Part shown: one piece after another, positions 22,622-32,037 of the stretch | Position numbering within the stretch: position 1 is the stretch's first letter | Layout of the letters: every line of letters starts with the position of its first letter | Origin: Agromyces luteolus | Lineage (GTDB): Bacteria; Actinomycetota; Actinomycetes; Actinomycetales; Microbacteriaceae | Length of the DNA stretch: 64,000 nucleotides | Assembly (NCBI RefSeq): GCF_009729855.1 | Contig: NZ_WODA01000006.1 | Span: 62,001-126,000 of the forward strand | Direction: 5' to 3' | Program-made: the position numbers and the translations under genes | Notes under the pieces: generated by a model | Told to the model about the DNA's origin: nothing | Databases searched by the model: none | Seen by the model: the letters and a program-made list of their open reading frames with translations, nothing else

Positions 22622-23539
22622 TCAGGACAGGATGTCGCGCGTCGCGAACCGCCAGGCCGCGAGCCCGCCGAACACCGCGATCCACGCGGCCTGCAGCAGC
22701 GCGTTGTCGCCGAACGACTCCCACGACGGCGGCGAGCGCAGCAGGTCGGCGAAGTCGAACCAGCGGTCCGTGAACAGGAACGGATGCACCCACTCGAGCT
22801 GCGGGATCGCGCCGACGATCTGCGCGACGACCGCGAGGATCGCCGTCGCGGCCATCGCGCCGACCGGCACGACCGTGAGCGTGGACGCGAACAGGCCGAT
22901 CGCGGAGAGGCCGAGCATCGAGACGGCGACGTACGCGCCGATCGCGAGGAGGCGCAGCAGGCCCTCGCCGACGGGGATCTGCCCGCCGGAGAGGAGCGTG
23001 ACCGGACCCACGGGGAACAGCATCCAGCCGACGAGCGTGCCGACGACCACCACGGTGAGCGCCGCCGCGAGGCAGAACACGGCCGCGACCGCGTACTTGA
23101 CCGAGAGCAGTCGCAGGCGCCCCGCCGGGGCGATCAGCAGGTAGCGCAGCGTTCCGTGGCTCGCCTCGCCGGCGATGGTGTCGCCCGAGACGACCGCGAT
23201 CGTGAGCGGGAGGAACAGCGGGGTGGCCACGACCAGCGCGGTCATGCCGACGAAGAGGCCGTTGCCGGCGACCTGGTCGAGGAAGGCCGGACCGCGGCCC
23301 GGGCCGGACGGGCCGGCGATGCGGATCGCGATCGCGATGAGGATCGGGATGAGCGCGAGCGCCGCGAGCATCGCCCAGGTCCGCCGGCGTCGGAGGAGCG
23401 TCACGGTCTCGGATGCGAGGAGCGAGGCGAGGCCGCCGCCGCGTGGGCGTGCAGGAGCCGTCCGGGGCGTGTCGACGGCCGGAGCGTCGCCGACACCGGC
23501 GGGGGCGCCGACGGCCGCGGATGCCTCAGGCGACGACAT
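22622..23539 (-). CDS. ABC-2 type transporter permease
   Basis: The 305-residue membrane protein has a Pro/Ala-rich cytoplasmic N terminus, then TVTLLRRRRTWAMLAALALIPILIAI and further helices spanning ~45-300. VSGDTIAGEASHGTLRYLLIAPAGRLRLL is a hallmark of ABC-2 permeases. It overlaps the stop of the ATPase gene by 14 bp. With the ATPase and the LolA-like protein it forms a three-gene unit, probably an exporter; the cargo is unknown. Confidence 0.85.
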   Translation of the reverse strand: MSSPEASAAVGAPAGVGDAPAVDTPRTAPARPRGGGLASLLASETVTLLRRRRTWAMLAALALIPILIAIAIRIAGPSGPGRGPAFLDQVAGNGLFVGMTALVVATPLFLPLTIAVVSGDTIAGEASHGTLRYLLIAPAGRLRLLSVKYAVAAVFCLAAALTVVVVGTLVGWMLFPVGPVTLLSGGQIPVGEGLLRLLAIGAYVAVSMLGLSAIGLFASTLTVVPVGAMAATAILAVVAQIVGAIPQLEWVHPFLFTDRWFDFADLLRSPPSWESFGDNALLQAAWIAVFGGLAAWRFATRDILS

Positions 23540-24524
23540 CGAAGCCCTCCCCGGTGAGCTCGACGAAGCGCTGCTCGAGGCTCGTGCGGCGGATCGCGAA
23601 GCCGCGGACGCGGACGCCGTCGCGCACCAGGGCGGCGACGATCGCCTCCGCGGCAGGTTCCTCGCCGTCGCCGCCGGAGTCGTCGGTCGGCAGGGCGGCG
23701 ACGACGAGCGCGTCGCCGGACCCGCCTGAGGGCGCCGCCTCCGGCCGGGCCGCGGGCGCGGCATCCGTCGCCAGACCCAGGCGAGACAGCACCGCGCGCG
23801 CGGCCTCGGCGTCGGGCGTGACGACCTCGACCCGGGAGGCCCCCGACCGGCGGAACTCGTCGAGCGTGCCCTGGGCGACGAGCCGGCCCGCGCTCATCAC
23901 CCCGACGTGCGTGCAGAGCTGCTCCACTTCGGCGAGCAGGTGGCTCGAGACGAACACCGTCGTGCCGTCGGCCGCGAACGAGCGGATGAGCGAGCGCACC
24001 TCGCGCGTGCCCTGGGGATCGAGGCCGTTGGTCGGCTCGTCGAGCACGAGCAGGTCGCGCGGCATGAGCAGGGCGTTCGCGAGGCCGAGGCGCTGCTTCA
24101 TGCCGAGCGAGTAGGCGCCCGCCTTCTTGCGGGCGGCGTGCGAGAGTCCGACCCGGTCGAGGGCGGCCGCCACGCGCCGGGCCCGCGTCGACGGCGGGGC
24201 GTGCCGGTCGGCGGCGTCGAACCGGGCGAGGTTCGCGGCACCGGAGAGGAACGGCGCGAACGCCGGCCCCTCGACGAGCGCGCCGACGCGGGGCAGGACG
24301 TCGTCGAGTCCCTTCGGCATGTCGGTGCCGAGCACCCGCGCGGTGCCGGAGGTCGCCCCGACGAGTCCGAGCAGCATCCGGATGGTCGTGGTCTTGCCCG
24401 ATCCGTTCGGCCCGAGGAAGCCGAACACCGACCCGCGCGGCACGGCGAGGTCGATGGCGTCGACCGCGACCTGCGCGCGGAAGCGCTTGGTGAGTCCGTC
24501 GGTCCGGATGGCGAGGTCGCTCAC
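23526..24524 (-). CDS. ABC-2 type exporter ATPase
   Basis: The 332-residue ATPase has Walker A FLGPNGSGKTTTIRML, signature YSLGMKQRLGLANAL, Walker B LLVLDEPTNGLDPQ and the FVSSHLLAEVEQL H-loop segment. The order is typical of drug/bacteriocin-type ABC-2 systems. A C-terminal extension (~240-332) includes an acidic, Ala/Gly-rich linker and ends in a TSLEQRFVELTGE motif. The GTG start lies 10 bp after the stop of the LolA-like gene. Confidence 0.87.
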   Translation of the reverse strand: MSDLAIRTDGLTKRFRAQVAVDAIDLAVPRGSVFGFLGPNGSGKTTTIRMLLGLVGATSGTARVLGTDMPKGLDDVLPRVGALVEGPAFAPFLSGAANLARFDAADRHAPPSTRARRVAAALDRVGLSHAARKKAGAYSLGMKQRLGLANALLMPRDLLVLDEPTNGLDPQGTREVRSLIRSFAADGTTVFVSSHLLAEVEQLCTHVGVMSAGRLVAQGTLDEFRRSGASRVEVVTPDAEAARAVLSRLGLATDAAPAARPEAAPSGGSGDALVVAALPTDDSGGDGEEPAAEAIVAALVRDGVRVRGFAIRRTSLEQRFVELTGEGFDVVA

Positions 24525-24534
24525 CGGCGGCCCG

Positions 24535-25827
24535 TCAGCGACCCGACTCGGCGTACCCGACGAGCGCGTCGACCGGCACCGACCCGGCGAGCACGCGTCC
24601 GTCGTCGGTGAACAGCACCGACAGGAGCGACGTCTGCAGCGCCCGACCGCCCTCGACGGGGGTCGTGAGCGTGTCGAGCAGGTCGAGCGCCTCGCCCTCG
24701 GTGAAGGGCGGCTCGGTCGCGGGCGCGACCGGGTCGTCACCACGGTGCTCGGCCATCATCTCCGCGGCCGTCGCGGCATCGAACTCGACGACCGTGGCCC
24801 AGCCCTCGCCGTGGACGACCGGATGCGGCGCGTCGGCCGCGGCGTCCGCCCCCGACCCCTCCCGCGCCTCGGCCTCGGCGAGCCGCTGCCGGAGCTCGTC
24901 GACGCTCGGCAGCGGCAGCGTCTCCTCCTGGACCGTGAACGCATCGCTCGGCTCGAAGTCGAACACCGACGCGTCGGGCGCGGCGAACGAGACATCCGTG
25001 AACCCGGTCTCGAAGGCGGGCGCGTCGGCGCCGCGGGCGGTGACGGATGCCGCCAGCGCCACCCCGTTCTCGCCGTCGACCGCGACGCGGATCTCGCCGA
25101 CGAGCGTCTCGTCGGTTCGCGGCACGAGCACGAGCTCGTACACGTCGCGGCCGGCGACGCGCCCGTCGGTCCCGACGGAGACCTCCGTGGTCTCGTCGAG
25201 CCGATCGAGCGCTCGGTCGAGCAGCTGCTGGGGGGTCGGCAACTGCTCGCCGTCGGGGAGGTCCGCCTCGGCCTTCGCCGTCGCCTCGTCGGCGAGCCGC
25301 TCGAGCTCGGCCTCGAGTCCCTCGACGTCGGCGCCGTCGGCCACGCTCAGGCGCGTCGCGGTCTGGGACTCGGAGTCGACGAACCACGCCTCGCCGGGGG
25401 CGACGTAGACGTTGCGCTCGGCCATCCGGTCGAGCACCTGCAGCCTGGCGCGCTCGCCGTCGAGGTACACGTTCGCGTCGAAGCTGCCGGTCGCGAGCGA
25501 CACGAGATCCGAGAGGGTGTCGGATGCCGCGGGGTCGCCGCCGCCCTCGGCGTCGCCCGTGCCGGAGCCGCCGCCGGCGCCGCCGGTGAGCGCGCCGAGG
25601 TCGGGCAGGCCGAGCTCGGAGCGCTGCTCGATCGTGCCCGACAGCGCGTCGACGTCGCTCGCCTTCGCGAACGCGACGAGTTCCTCCGGGGTCTTGTCGG
25701 GCAGGTCGACCGTGGCGTTCGCCTGCATCGGCACCAGCACGGCGATCGCGATCGCGACCGGCACCCCGACGGCGGGGACGACGGTGCGGGCTCGGAAGCG
25801 GGACGGCCCGGTGCGGCGTGGGCTCAT
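24535..25827 (-). CDS. Secreted or anchored LolA/RseB-like protein
   Basis: The 430-residue protein has an N-terminal signal/anchor (VVPAVGVPVAIAIAVLVPMQANA). The folded part resembles the convex beta-sheet family of LolA, LppX and RseB: PDKTPEELVAFAKASDVDALSGTIEQRSELGLPDLG, then DANVYLDGERARLQVLDRMAERNVYV and SVGTDGRVAGRDVYELVLVPR. A Gly/Ser/Asp linker interrupts the first sheet. It is first in a unit with an ABC-2 exporter, so a lipid or lipoprotein handling role is possible. It starts 6 nt after a TAGCCT hexamer. Confidence 0.75.
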   Translation of the reverse strand: MSPRRTGPSRFRARTVVPAVGVPVAIAIAVLVPMQANATVDLPDKTPEELVAFAKASDVDALSGTIEQRSELGLPDLGALTGGAGGGSGTGDAEGGGDPAASDTLSDLVSLATGSFDANVYLDGERARLQVLDRMAERNVYVAPGEAWFVDSESQTATRLSVADGADVEGLEAELERLADEATAKAEADLPDGEQLPTPQQLLDRALDRLDETTEVSVGTDGRVAGRDVYELVLVPRTDETLVGEIRVAVDGENGVALAASVTARGADAPAFETGFTDVSFAAPDASVFDFEPSDAFTVQEETLPLPSVDELRQRLAEAEAREGSGADAAADAPHPVVHGEGWATVVEFDAATAAEMMAEHRGDDPVAPATEPPFTEGEALDLLDTLTTPVEGGRALQTSLLSVLFTDDGRVLAGSVPVDALVGYAESGR

Positions 25828-25833
25828 GCCCTC

Positions 25834-25839
25834 AGGCTA
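25834..25839 (-). promoter_or_regulatory. -10 hexamer for a leaderless transcript
   Basis: On the minus strand TAGCCT is followed by GAGGGC and then the ATG at 25827. The identical hexamer and 6 nt spacer precede the deacetylase at 48626. Confidence 0.5.
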
Positions 25840-25985
25840 CGCCCGCCGGATGCCGACGCGGCCGGTCCGGGAGCGAATTCGCAGGCTCCCCGACGAACGA
25901 CGACACGCGCAACCCCATTGCCCGGTGTCGCGTCGCGGGTCTACGGTGGGCAGCATTCGCTTGTAACCAGTTCGGGGGGTATTCC

Positions 25986-27833
25986 ATGGTCGACACCGAA
26001 GTCCGCTCCCGCTCCGCGCTCCGCCGCGCGGGCATCGCCACCGCTGCCGCGCTCGCGGCCGGAGGGCTCGTCGCCGCCGGTCCGGCGGTCGCCCTGCCGT
26101 CCGCCGCGCCGCCCGGTGCGAGCGTCACGGCGGGCAGGCCGGCGCCGCCCTCGCCCGCGACCTCGACGGGGTACGGCGGCGCCGTGTCATCCGTCGACGC
26201 CGAGGCGAGCCGCATCGGACTCGAGGTCCTCCGCAAGGGCGGCAACGCCGCCGACGCCGCGGTCGCCACGGCCGCCGCGCTCGGCGTGACCGAGCCCTAC
26301 AGCGCCGGCATCGGCGGCGGCGGGTACTTCGTGCACTTCGACGCCGCCACCGGCGAGGTCACGACGATCGACGGCCGCGAGACCGCCCCGGCCGCGATGG
26401 AGAGCGATGCGTTCATCGACCCGGCGACGGGTGCACCGTACCCCTTCTTCGACGTCGTGTACTCGGGGCTATCCGTCGGCGTGCCCGGCACGCTCGCGAC
26501 CTGGGAGACCGCGCTCGACGAGTTCGGCACCGAGTCGCTGAAGGAGATGCTGAAGCCGTCGATCCTCCTCGCGACGCGCGGGTTCGAGGTCGACGACACC
26601 TTCCGGGCGCAGACCGCGGCGAACCAGGCGCGCTTCGCGCAGTTCCCCGCCACTGCCGAGCTGTTCCTCCCGGGCGGCGAGCTCCCCGTCGTCGGCTCGA
26701 CGTTCCGGAACCCCGATCTTGCGAAGACGCTCCGCGAGATCGCGCTGCGCGGCACGGACGCGTTCTACGAGGGTGCGATCGCCGACGAGATCGCGGAGCT
26801 CGTGCAGGACCCGATCACGACCGCCGACGCGACCCTTCCGGCCTATCCGGGCTCCATGACCGCCGACGACCTCGCCGGGTACGAGACCCTCCTGCAGGAC
26901 CCGACGCACGTCGACTACCGCGGCCTCGACGTCTACGGCATGGCGCCGTCGTCGTCGGGCGGCACGACCGTGGGGGAGTCGCTGAACATCCTCGAGGACT
27001 TCGAGCCGTCGGCGGATGACCCGGGGCAGGCGCTCCACCTCTACCTCGAGTCGACCGCACACGCGTTCGCCGACCGCAACGCGTACGTCGGCGACCCGGC
27101 CTTCGTCGACGTGCCGACCGAGACGCTGCTGAGCCAGGAGTTCGCCGACGCGCGAGCGTGCGAGATCGACCCGGACGCGGCATCCGTCAAGCCGGTCGCA
27201 CCGGGCGCGCTCGACGCGACCGGCTGCGCTGCGGCGGCGGCGGCGATGCCGGAGGGCGCCGAGGGCCCGTCGACCACGCACCTCTCCGTCGTCGACCGGT
27301 GGGGCGACGCCGTCGCCTACACGCTCACCATCGAGCAGACGGGCGGATCGGGCATGACCGTGCCGGGTCGCGGGTTCCTGCTGAACAACGAGCTGACCGA
27401 CTTCAGCTTCGTGCCGAACCCCGACGACCCGAACATCGTCGAGCCCGGCAAGCGCCCGCGCTCGTCGATGTCGCCCACGATCGTGCTCGACGACGGCGAC
27501 GTGCGCTACGTGGTCGGCTCGCCCGGCGGCTCGACGATCATCACGACGGTCGTGCAGATCCTGCTGAACCGCATCGACCTCGGCATGACCATGCCGGAGG
27601 CCGTCGCCGCACCGCGTGCGACGCAGCGCAACACGGCAGCGGTCCTCGCCGAAGCCGACTTCATCTCGGAGTACGCCGACGACCTCGCGCCCTACGGGCA
27701 CGTGATCAACCCGACCGGCGAGATCGGCGCGGCGGCCGCGATCGAGGTGGACGCCGACGGGCTCATGACGGCCGCGGCCGAGCCCGAGCGCCGCGGCGGC
27801 GGCACCGGGCTCGTGCTCGAGCCGACCGGCTGA
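25986..27833 (+). CDS. ggt: Gamma-glutamyltranspeptidase, exported
   Basis: The 615-residue protein begins with an arginine-containing Sec-type signal peptide (RRAGIATAAALAAGGLVAAG). The N-terminal nucleophile family marks are clear: LRKGGNAADAAVATAAALGVTEPYSAGIGGGG, IDGRETAP, and the self-processing site GPSTTHLSVVD with the catalytic Thr430. The FLLNNELTDFS and KRPRSSMSPTI segments follow in the small subunit. It hydrolyses or transfers gamma-glutamyl groups from glutathione-like peptides outside the membrane. A link to F420 polyglutamate tails is tempting given the neighbours but unsupported. Confidence 0.92.
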   Translation: MVDTEVRSRSALRRAGIATAAALAAGGLVAAGPAVALPSAAPPGASVTAGRPAPPSPATSTGYGGAVSSVDAEASRIGLEVLRKGGNAADAAVATAAALGVTEPYSAGIGGGGYFVHFDAATGEVTTIDGRETAPAAMESDAFIDPATGAPYPFFDVVYSGLSVGVPGTLATWETALDEFGTESLKEMLKPSILLATRGFEVDDTFRAQTAANQARFAQFPATAELFLPGGELPVVGSTFRNPDLAKTLREIALRGTDAFYEGAIADEIAELVQDPITTADATLPAYPGSMTADDLAGYETLLQDPTHVDYRGLDVYGMAPSSSGGTTVGESLNILEDFEPSADDPGQALHLYLESTAHAFADRNAYVGDPAFVDVPTETLLSQEFADARACEIDPDAASVKPVAPGALDATGCAAAAAAMPEGAEGPSTTHLSVVDRWGDAVAYTLTIEQTGGSGMTVPGRGFLLNNELTDFSFVPNPDDPNIVEPGKRPRSSMSPTIVLDDGDVRYVVGSPGGSTIITTVVQILLNRIDLGMTMPEAVAAPRATQRNTAAVLAEADFISEYADDLAPYGHVINPTGEIGAAAAIEVDADGLMTAAAEPERRGGGTGLVLEPTG

Positions 27834-27840
27834 GGCGGTC

Positions 27841-28018
27841 CGGTGGTCGAGTAGCCGCGGAGCGGCGTATCGAGACCGTACGCGGGTCTCGATACGGGCG
27901 CTGCGCGTCCTACTCGACCACCGATCGGACCTCCGCGGCCTACCGACCACCGATCGGACCTGCGCGTCCTACTCGACCGCCGATCGGACCTCCGCGGCCT
28001 GCTCGACCACCGGTGCGA
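27841..28018. repeat. GGTCGAG..TCGACC repeat, copy 2, followed by tandem half-units
   Basis: The full palindrome spans 27841-27923: CGGTGGTCGAGTAGCCGCGG, the inverted pair GTATCGAGACC / GGTCTCGATAC, and CTACTCGACCACCG. After it come further half-units of ~28-30 bp carrying CTCGACC or CGACCACCGATCGGACC up to 28018. It fills the gap between ggt and the convergent fgd operon end. Confidence 0.85.
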
Positions 28019-28022
28019 CCGG

Positions 28023-29048
28023 CTACCCCAGCGCGCGCAGCCGCGGCGCGAGGTCGCGCTCGAACAGCTCGAGGAATCGCAGCTGGTCGTGGCCGGGCGC
28101 GTGGAACACGAGGTGGTTGAAGCCCCACTTCACGTACTGGCCGATCTCGTCGACGACCTCGTCGGGGTCGGTGCCGACGATCCAGCGCCCCGCGATCTCC
28201 TCGATGGGCAGCGCGTCGGCGGCCTGCTCCATCTCGACCGGGTCGGTGATGTCGTGCTTCTGCTGCTTCGACAGCGACAGCGGCGACCAGAACCGGCAGT
28301 TGTCGAGCGCGTCGTCCTCGTCCTCCTCGTACGACAGCTTGATCTCGATCATCCGGTCGTACCCGTCGAACGCGAGTCCGTCGCCTCGGGCCTCGAGGCC
28401 GTCCTTCACGGCCGGCATGAGCTGGTCGACGTAGAGCCCGGCGCCCTTGCCCGACGTGCAGATGAAGCCGTCGCCGGCCCGGCCGGCGTACTTCGCGACC
28501 TGCGGTCCACCCGCCGCGATGTAGATCGGCACGCCGCCATCCGGTCGGTCGTAGATCGACGCGTCGTGGGTCGAGTAGTACTCGCCCTCGAAGTTCACGC
28601 GCTCGCCGTTCCAGAGGGCGCGCATCAGCCGGACGGACTCGCGGAGCCGCGCGTAGCGCTCGCGGAACTCGGGCCACTCCTGCTCGCCCGCGCCCTGGAA
28701 GCCGGTCGCGATCTCGTTCAGCGCCTCGCCCGTGCCGAAGCCGGCGATGACGCGGTCCGGGTACATGACGCCGAGCGATGCGAACGCCTGCGCGAGCACG
28801 GCCGGGTTGTAGCGGAACGTCGGCGTCATGACGCTCGTGCCGATCTTCACCGTGGAGGTGCGCTCGCCGACCGCCGCCATCCAGGTGAGCGAGAACGGCG
28901 CGTGCCCGCCGGTGTGCCGCCACGGCTGGAAGTGGTCGCTCGTCCACACGGACTCCATGCCGTGCGCCTCGGCCGCGACGGCGATCTCGACGAGCTGGCG
29001 CGGGTCGAACTGCTCGGCGCTGGCCTTGTATCCGAGGGTCAGGGTCAC
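28023..29048 (-). CDS. fgd: F420-dependent glucose-6-phosphate dehydrogenase
   Basis: Fgd oxidises glucose-6-phosphate to 6-phosphogluconolactone and makes F420H2, the reductant for F420 enzymes. The 341-residue sequence closely follows mycobacterial Fgd1 as I remember it: [10 protein letters not shown], the [17 protein letters not shown] active-site stretch (His/Trp for hydride transfer), [36 protein letters not shown] and the [13 protein letters not shown] end. The GTG start overlaps the cofC stop (GTGA). It is the last gene of the four-gene F420 operon. Confidence 0.95.
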   Translation of the reverse strand: MTLTLGYKASAEQFDPRQLVEIAVAAEAHGMESVWTSDHFQPWRHTGGHAPFSLTWMAAVGERTSTVKIGTSVMTPTFRYNPAVLAQAFASLGVMYPDRVIAGFGTGEALNEIATGFQGAGEQEWPEFRERYARLRESVRLMRALWNGERVNFEGEYYSTHDASIYDRPDGGVPIYIAAGGPQVAKYAGRAGDGFICTSGKGAGLYVDQLMPAVKDGLEARGDGLAFDGYDRMIEIKLSYEEDEDDALDNCRFWSPLSLSKQQKHDITDPVEMEQAADALPIEEIAGRWIVGTDPDEVVDEIGQYVKWGFNHLVFHAPGHDQLRFLELFERDLAPRLRALG

Positions 29049-30022
29049 GATGCTGCCTTCCTGTCTGCGCCGTGCGGCGCGGTTGCGGCGCCCGTGGGCG
29101 CGGTCGATGGGTCGAGCGGATGCCGCGGCGCGACGCCGTCGGCGAGGTCGAGCCGGTCGCCGAGTGCGCGGACGACCTCGGCGGTGCGGTCGCGGACGCC
29201 GAGTCCGATCGCCTCGCGGAGTTCGCCCGCGGTGTCGACGTCGCGACGCAGTCCGGGCGCGATCGCCCCAGGTTCGAGCGCGACGAGGTCGGCGAAGCCG
29301 GCCGCACGGTGGTGGGCGGCCGAGTCGGGTCCGAAGTGCGCCGTGAAGGGCACTCCGGCGAGCGCGGTCGCGAGCGCGGTGCCCGTGCCCTCGGCGTCGG
29401 CCGCGAAGGCGAGCGGATGCCGCGCCGCGGCCTCGAGCGCCGCATCGAGGTGCGCCGAGGTCATGGCCGGCAGGTCCCCGAGCAGCACGGCGACCGCGTC
29501 GGGCGCGCCACCCGCCGGCTCCTCATCGAAACGTCCCGAATGGCGATCCGCACCCTGCATCTGCGACGTCTCGACGTGGGGCTGTGCTTCGAAGCGTCCC
29601 CCCGCGCGGGCTTCCTCATCGAAACGTCCCGGATGGCGGGCCTCAGCCTGCATCTGCGACGTCTCGATTGCGGGGGCGGTCGACGGCAGCGACGGCAGCA
29701 GCACCGGCGTCCCGGCCGCTCGAGCGACGGCGATGCCGTGGGCGATCGCGGCGGCGAGGCCGCGCGGACCGAACTCGGGCACGACGTCGACCCCGGCGAC
29801 GCCGCGCAGCTCGCGCTCGACGACCGGTTCGTCGGACACGACGAGCACCCGCCGCACGCCCCCCGCCGCACGCGCGGCGTCGATCGTGTCGAGCGCGAAC
29901 GCCCGCGCGAGCGCGGCCCGCTCCGCGGGCCCGAGCTCGGGCGCGAGCCGGGTCTTCGCGCCCGTGAGCGACTTGACCGGGACGACGACCGTCCAGCCGG
30001 GGGCATCCGCTCGCCGGCTCAC
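29045..30022 (-). CDS. cofC: CofC/FbiD, phospholactate/phosphoenolpyruvate guanylyltransferase with repeat insertion
   Basis: CofC activates 2-phospholactate or PEP with GTP to feed CofD. Marks are [16 protein letters not shown] (~13-28), [30 protein letters not shown] and LLGDLPAM (~180-187). At 325 residues it is ~100 longer than usual. About 68 residues (~105-172) are inserted directly before the GDLP strand and contain two copies of an ETSQMQ..GRFDEE unit, encoded by a DNA repeat. A 30-residue C-terminal tail is also extra. Whether the enzyme is active is open. The GTG start overlaps the cofE stop by 4 bp. Confidence 0.88.
   Translation of the reverse strand: MSRRADAPGWTVVVPVKSLTGAKTRLAPELGPAERAALARAFALDTIDAARAAGGVRRVLVVSDEPVVERELRGVAGVDVVPEFGPRGLAAAIAHGIAVARAAGTPVLLPSLPSTAPAIETSQMQAEARHPGRFDEEARAGGRFEAQPHVETSQMQGADRHSGRFDEEPAGGAPDAVAVLLGDLPAMTSAHLDAALEAAARHPLAFAADAEGTGTALATALAGVPFTAHFGPDSAAHHRAAGFADLVALEPGAIAPGLRRDVDTAGELREAIGLGVRDRTAEVVRALGDRLDLADGVAPRHPLDPSTAPTGAATAPHGADRKAAS
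29521..29669. repeat. Tandem 92 bp-spaced repeat inserted in cofC
   Basis: Two units, 29521-29576 and 29613-29669, share TCATCGAAACGTCCCG at one end and GCATCTGCGACGTCTCGA at the other. The ends of each unit are inverted to each other (ATCGAAACGTC against GACGTCTCGAT). Both units read in frame with cofC. Confidence 0.8.
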
Positions 30023-30888
30023 CGGGGAACCCGCTCCCGGTCGACGGCGGCGAGCGCCGCGGCGAAGCCCTCGGCGAACCCGATCGAGCGACCGGCCGAG
30101 TAGCCGGCGGTGCGGCCCGCCGTCATGCCCTGCGACATCGCCTCGTCGGCGCCGAGGCGGAACAGGTCGCGCTCTGCGGGCCGGACGATCGACCTCGCCC
30201 CGGGCAGGTCGAGGGGTCCGACGAGATGCCCGAGACCAGAGACGACGGCCACGGGACATCCGCTCGCCTTGCCCTTGACCAGGTCGCCGGCCGCGGCGAG
30301 CTCGTCGGCGACGCACGGCATGGTCACCGAGAGGGGCTTGCCCGCGGCATCCGTCGTGCCCCGCAGGTCGTCGAGCACGTGCACGCCGGCGGCGCCGATC
30401 GCGACGTCGGTCTGGCCCTCGCGCCACGGGCGGCCGAGGGTGTCGCTCAGGATGACGCCGACCAGGCGGCCGGTGCGCGTCCGCAGGCCCTCGGCGATCC
30501 GGCGGGCGGAGGCGTCGGGGTCGACGGGCAGCAGCAGCACGGTGCCGTCGTCGGTGTTGCTCGCATCGACTCCGGCGGCCGCCGCCACGATCCCGAGCCG
30601 GTTCTCGACGATCCGCGTGACGCCGCCCTCGTGCGCCCGGGTCGCGACGAGCCGCACCGTCTCGTCGGTGATCGCCTGCTCGCGGTCCGCGGCCCGCACG
30701 ATCCGCCCCTCGGCCTTCGAGACGACCTTCGAGGTCACCACGAGGATGTCGCCGTCGGCGAGCGCGCCACCGGCCGACGCGAGGATGACCTCGACGAGGT
30801 CGTCGCCCGGACGGATCTCGCCGATCCCCTCGAGCACGCGCACGGCGAGCGTCCGGCCCGCCGGCCGCGCCCGGGTCGCCGCGCTCAT
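30019..30888 (-). CDS. cofE: CofE, F420-0:gamma-glutamyl ligase, copy 1
   Basis: CofE adds the glutamate tail to F420-0 using GTP. The 289-residue protein has [20 protein letters not shown] (~45-64), [43 protein letters not shown] (~142-162) and [19 protein letters not shown]. It is the stand-alone ligase: the C-terminal nitroreductase-like domain that completes actinobacterial FbiB (about 200 more residues) is missing. The C-terminal tail ([19 protein letters not shown]) is unlike copy 2. It overlaps the upstream oxidoreductase and the downstream cofC by 4 bp each. Confidence 0.93.
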   Translation of the reverse strand: MSAATRARPAGRTLAVRVLEGIGEIRPGDDLVEVILASAGGALADGDILVVTSKVVSKAEGRIVRAADREQAITDETVRLVATRAHEGGVTRIVENRLGIVAAAAGVDASNTDDGTVLLLPVDPDASARRIAEGLRTRTGRLVGVILSDTLGRPWREGQTDVAIGAAGVHVLDDLRGTTDAAGKPLSVTMPCVADELAAAGDLVKGKASGCPVAVVSGLGHLVGPLDLPGARSIVRPAERDLFRLGADEAMSQGMTAGRTAGYSAGRSIGFAEGFAAALAAVDRERVPR

Positions 30889-31883
30889 GCGCGCAGCCCC
30901 GGAAGCACGTCGCGGCCGAACACCTCGAGGAACCGCTGCTGGTTGCGGCCGACGTTGTGGAGGTAGATGCGGTCGAAGCCGAGGTCGAGGTGGCGCTGGA
31001 GGTGCGCGCGGTGCACGTCGGGGTCGGATGACACGAGCATCCGACCCTCGAAGTCCTCCGGGCGCACGGTGCGGGCCAGCTGCTCGAACTCGAAGGGCGA
31101 GCGGATGTCGCTGCGCGAGAAGCGCATGCCGCCGATCGGCCACTCGGTCAGGGCGTTCCGCATCGCCTCGGCGTCGGTCTCGGCCCACGACACGTGGAGC
31201 TGCAGCACTCGCGGCATCGCGCTCGCGTCGCGACCCGACTCGCGGGCGCCCTCGGCGAAGCGGGCGACGAGCGCCGCGAGCCGCTCGTACGGCCCGCCCG
31301 TCGTGATCAGCCCGTCGGCCGCCTTGCCGGCCCGGCGTGCGGTGACCGGACCGTTGGTGGCCACGAGCACCTGGGGTGCGACGGGCGGCATGGTCCAGAG
31401 GCGCGTCGTCTCCATGCGGAAGTGCGGGCCGTGGTGTCGCACCTCGCGGCCGGCGATCGAGGCGGAGAAGAGCTTGCGGATGACCTCGACGGCCTCGAAC
31501 ATGCGCGCGATGCGCTCGTGGGCCTCGGGCCAGTACTCCCCGACGACGTGCTCGTTGAGCGCCTCGCCGGAGCCGATCCCGAGCCAGTGGCGGCCCGGGT
31601 ACATGGAGGCGAGCGTCGCGCTGGCCTGGGCGACCACCGCTGGGTGGGTGCGGAAGGTCGGCGTCGTGACCCCCGGACCGAAGTCGCCCCGGGTACGCGC
31701 GCCGATCGCGCCGAGCACGCTCCAGACGTGGGCCGACTGCCCCTGCTGCGGCAGCCAGGGCTGGAAGTGGTCGGTCGCCATGGTCCCGGAGAACCCGTGC
31801 CGCTCCGCCAGTTCCGCATACGCGACCGCGTCGGATGGAGGGAACTGCTCGAGCATCGCGGCGTAGCCGATGTGCACTGACAC
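30885..31883 (-). CDS. F420-dependent oxidoreductase of the Fgd-related LLM family
   Basis: The 332-residue protein has [29 protein letters not shown], the Fgd-like active-site text, then [45 protein letters not shown]. It matches the 'G6PDH-related' F420 family rather than Fgd itself: the substrate pocket after [15 protein letters not shown] differs. First gene of the operon with cofE, cofC and fgd. Two GTGs are possible starts: 31883, and 31877 with a better Shine-Dalgarno distance. Natural substrate unknown. The promoter carries operator copy 4. Confidence 0.9.
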   Translation of the reverse strand: MSVHIGYAAMLEQFPPSDAVAYAELAERHGFSGTMATDHFQPWLPQQGQSAHVWSVLGAIGARTRGDFGPGVTTPTFRTHPAVVAQASATLASMYPGRHWLGIGSGEALNEHVVGEYWPEAHERIARMFEAVEVIRKLFSASIAGREVRHHGPHFRMETTRLWTMPPVAPQVLVATNGPVTARRAGKAADGLITTGGPYERLAALVARFAEGARESGRDASAMPRVLQLHVSWAETDAEAMRNALTEWPIGGMRFSRSDIRSPFEFEQLARTVRPEDFEGRMLVSSDPDVHRAHLQRHLDLGFDRIYLHNVGRNQQRFLEVFGRDVLPGLRA

Positions 31884-31970
31884 CCCTCCATCCTGACGCG
31901 TCGTCGCAGTGGTGTCATTCGGGGCCGGTCGGCCCGAACGGCGGGTCCACCTCCCGCTTGGCCATTATCT

Positions 31971-31985
31971 CGGATACTGGATCCA
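31971..31985. promoter_or_regulatory. Operator upstream of the F420 operon, copy 4 (one mismatch)
   Basis: CGGAT-ACTGG-ATCCA matches TGGAT-N5-ATCCA at 9 of 10 positions. It lies 88 bp before the GTG of the first gene of the F420 operon, in the gap downstream of the GntR gene. Confidence 0.6.
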
Positions 31986-32037
31986 AAATGCAAGCAGAAG
32001 GTGCCAGTAATCCGGCCGGGCGGGCCGGCGGGGCGGC

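Noticed and set aside
27841..28018. CRISPR-like appearance of the tandem half-units
   Set aside because: Units are palindromic and abut one another without unique spacers of constant length, and no cas genes are present.
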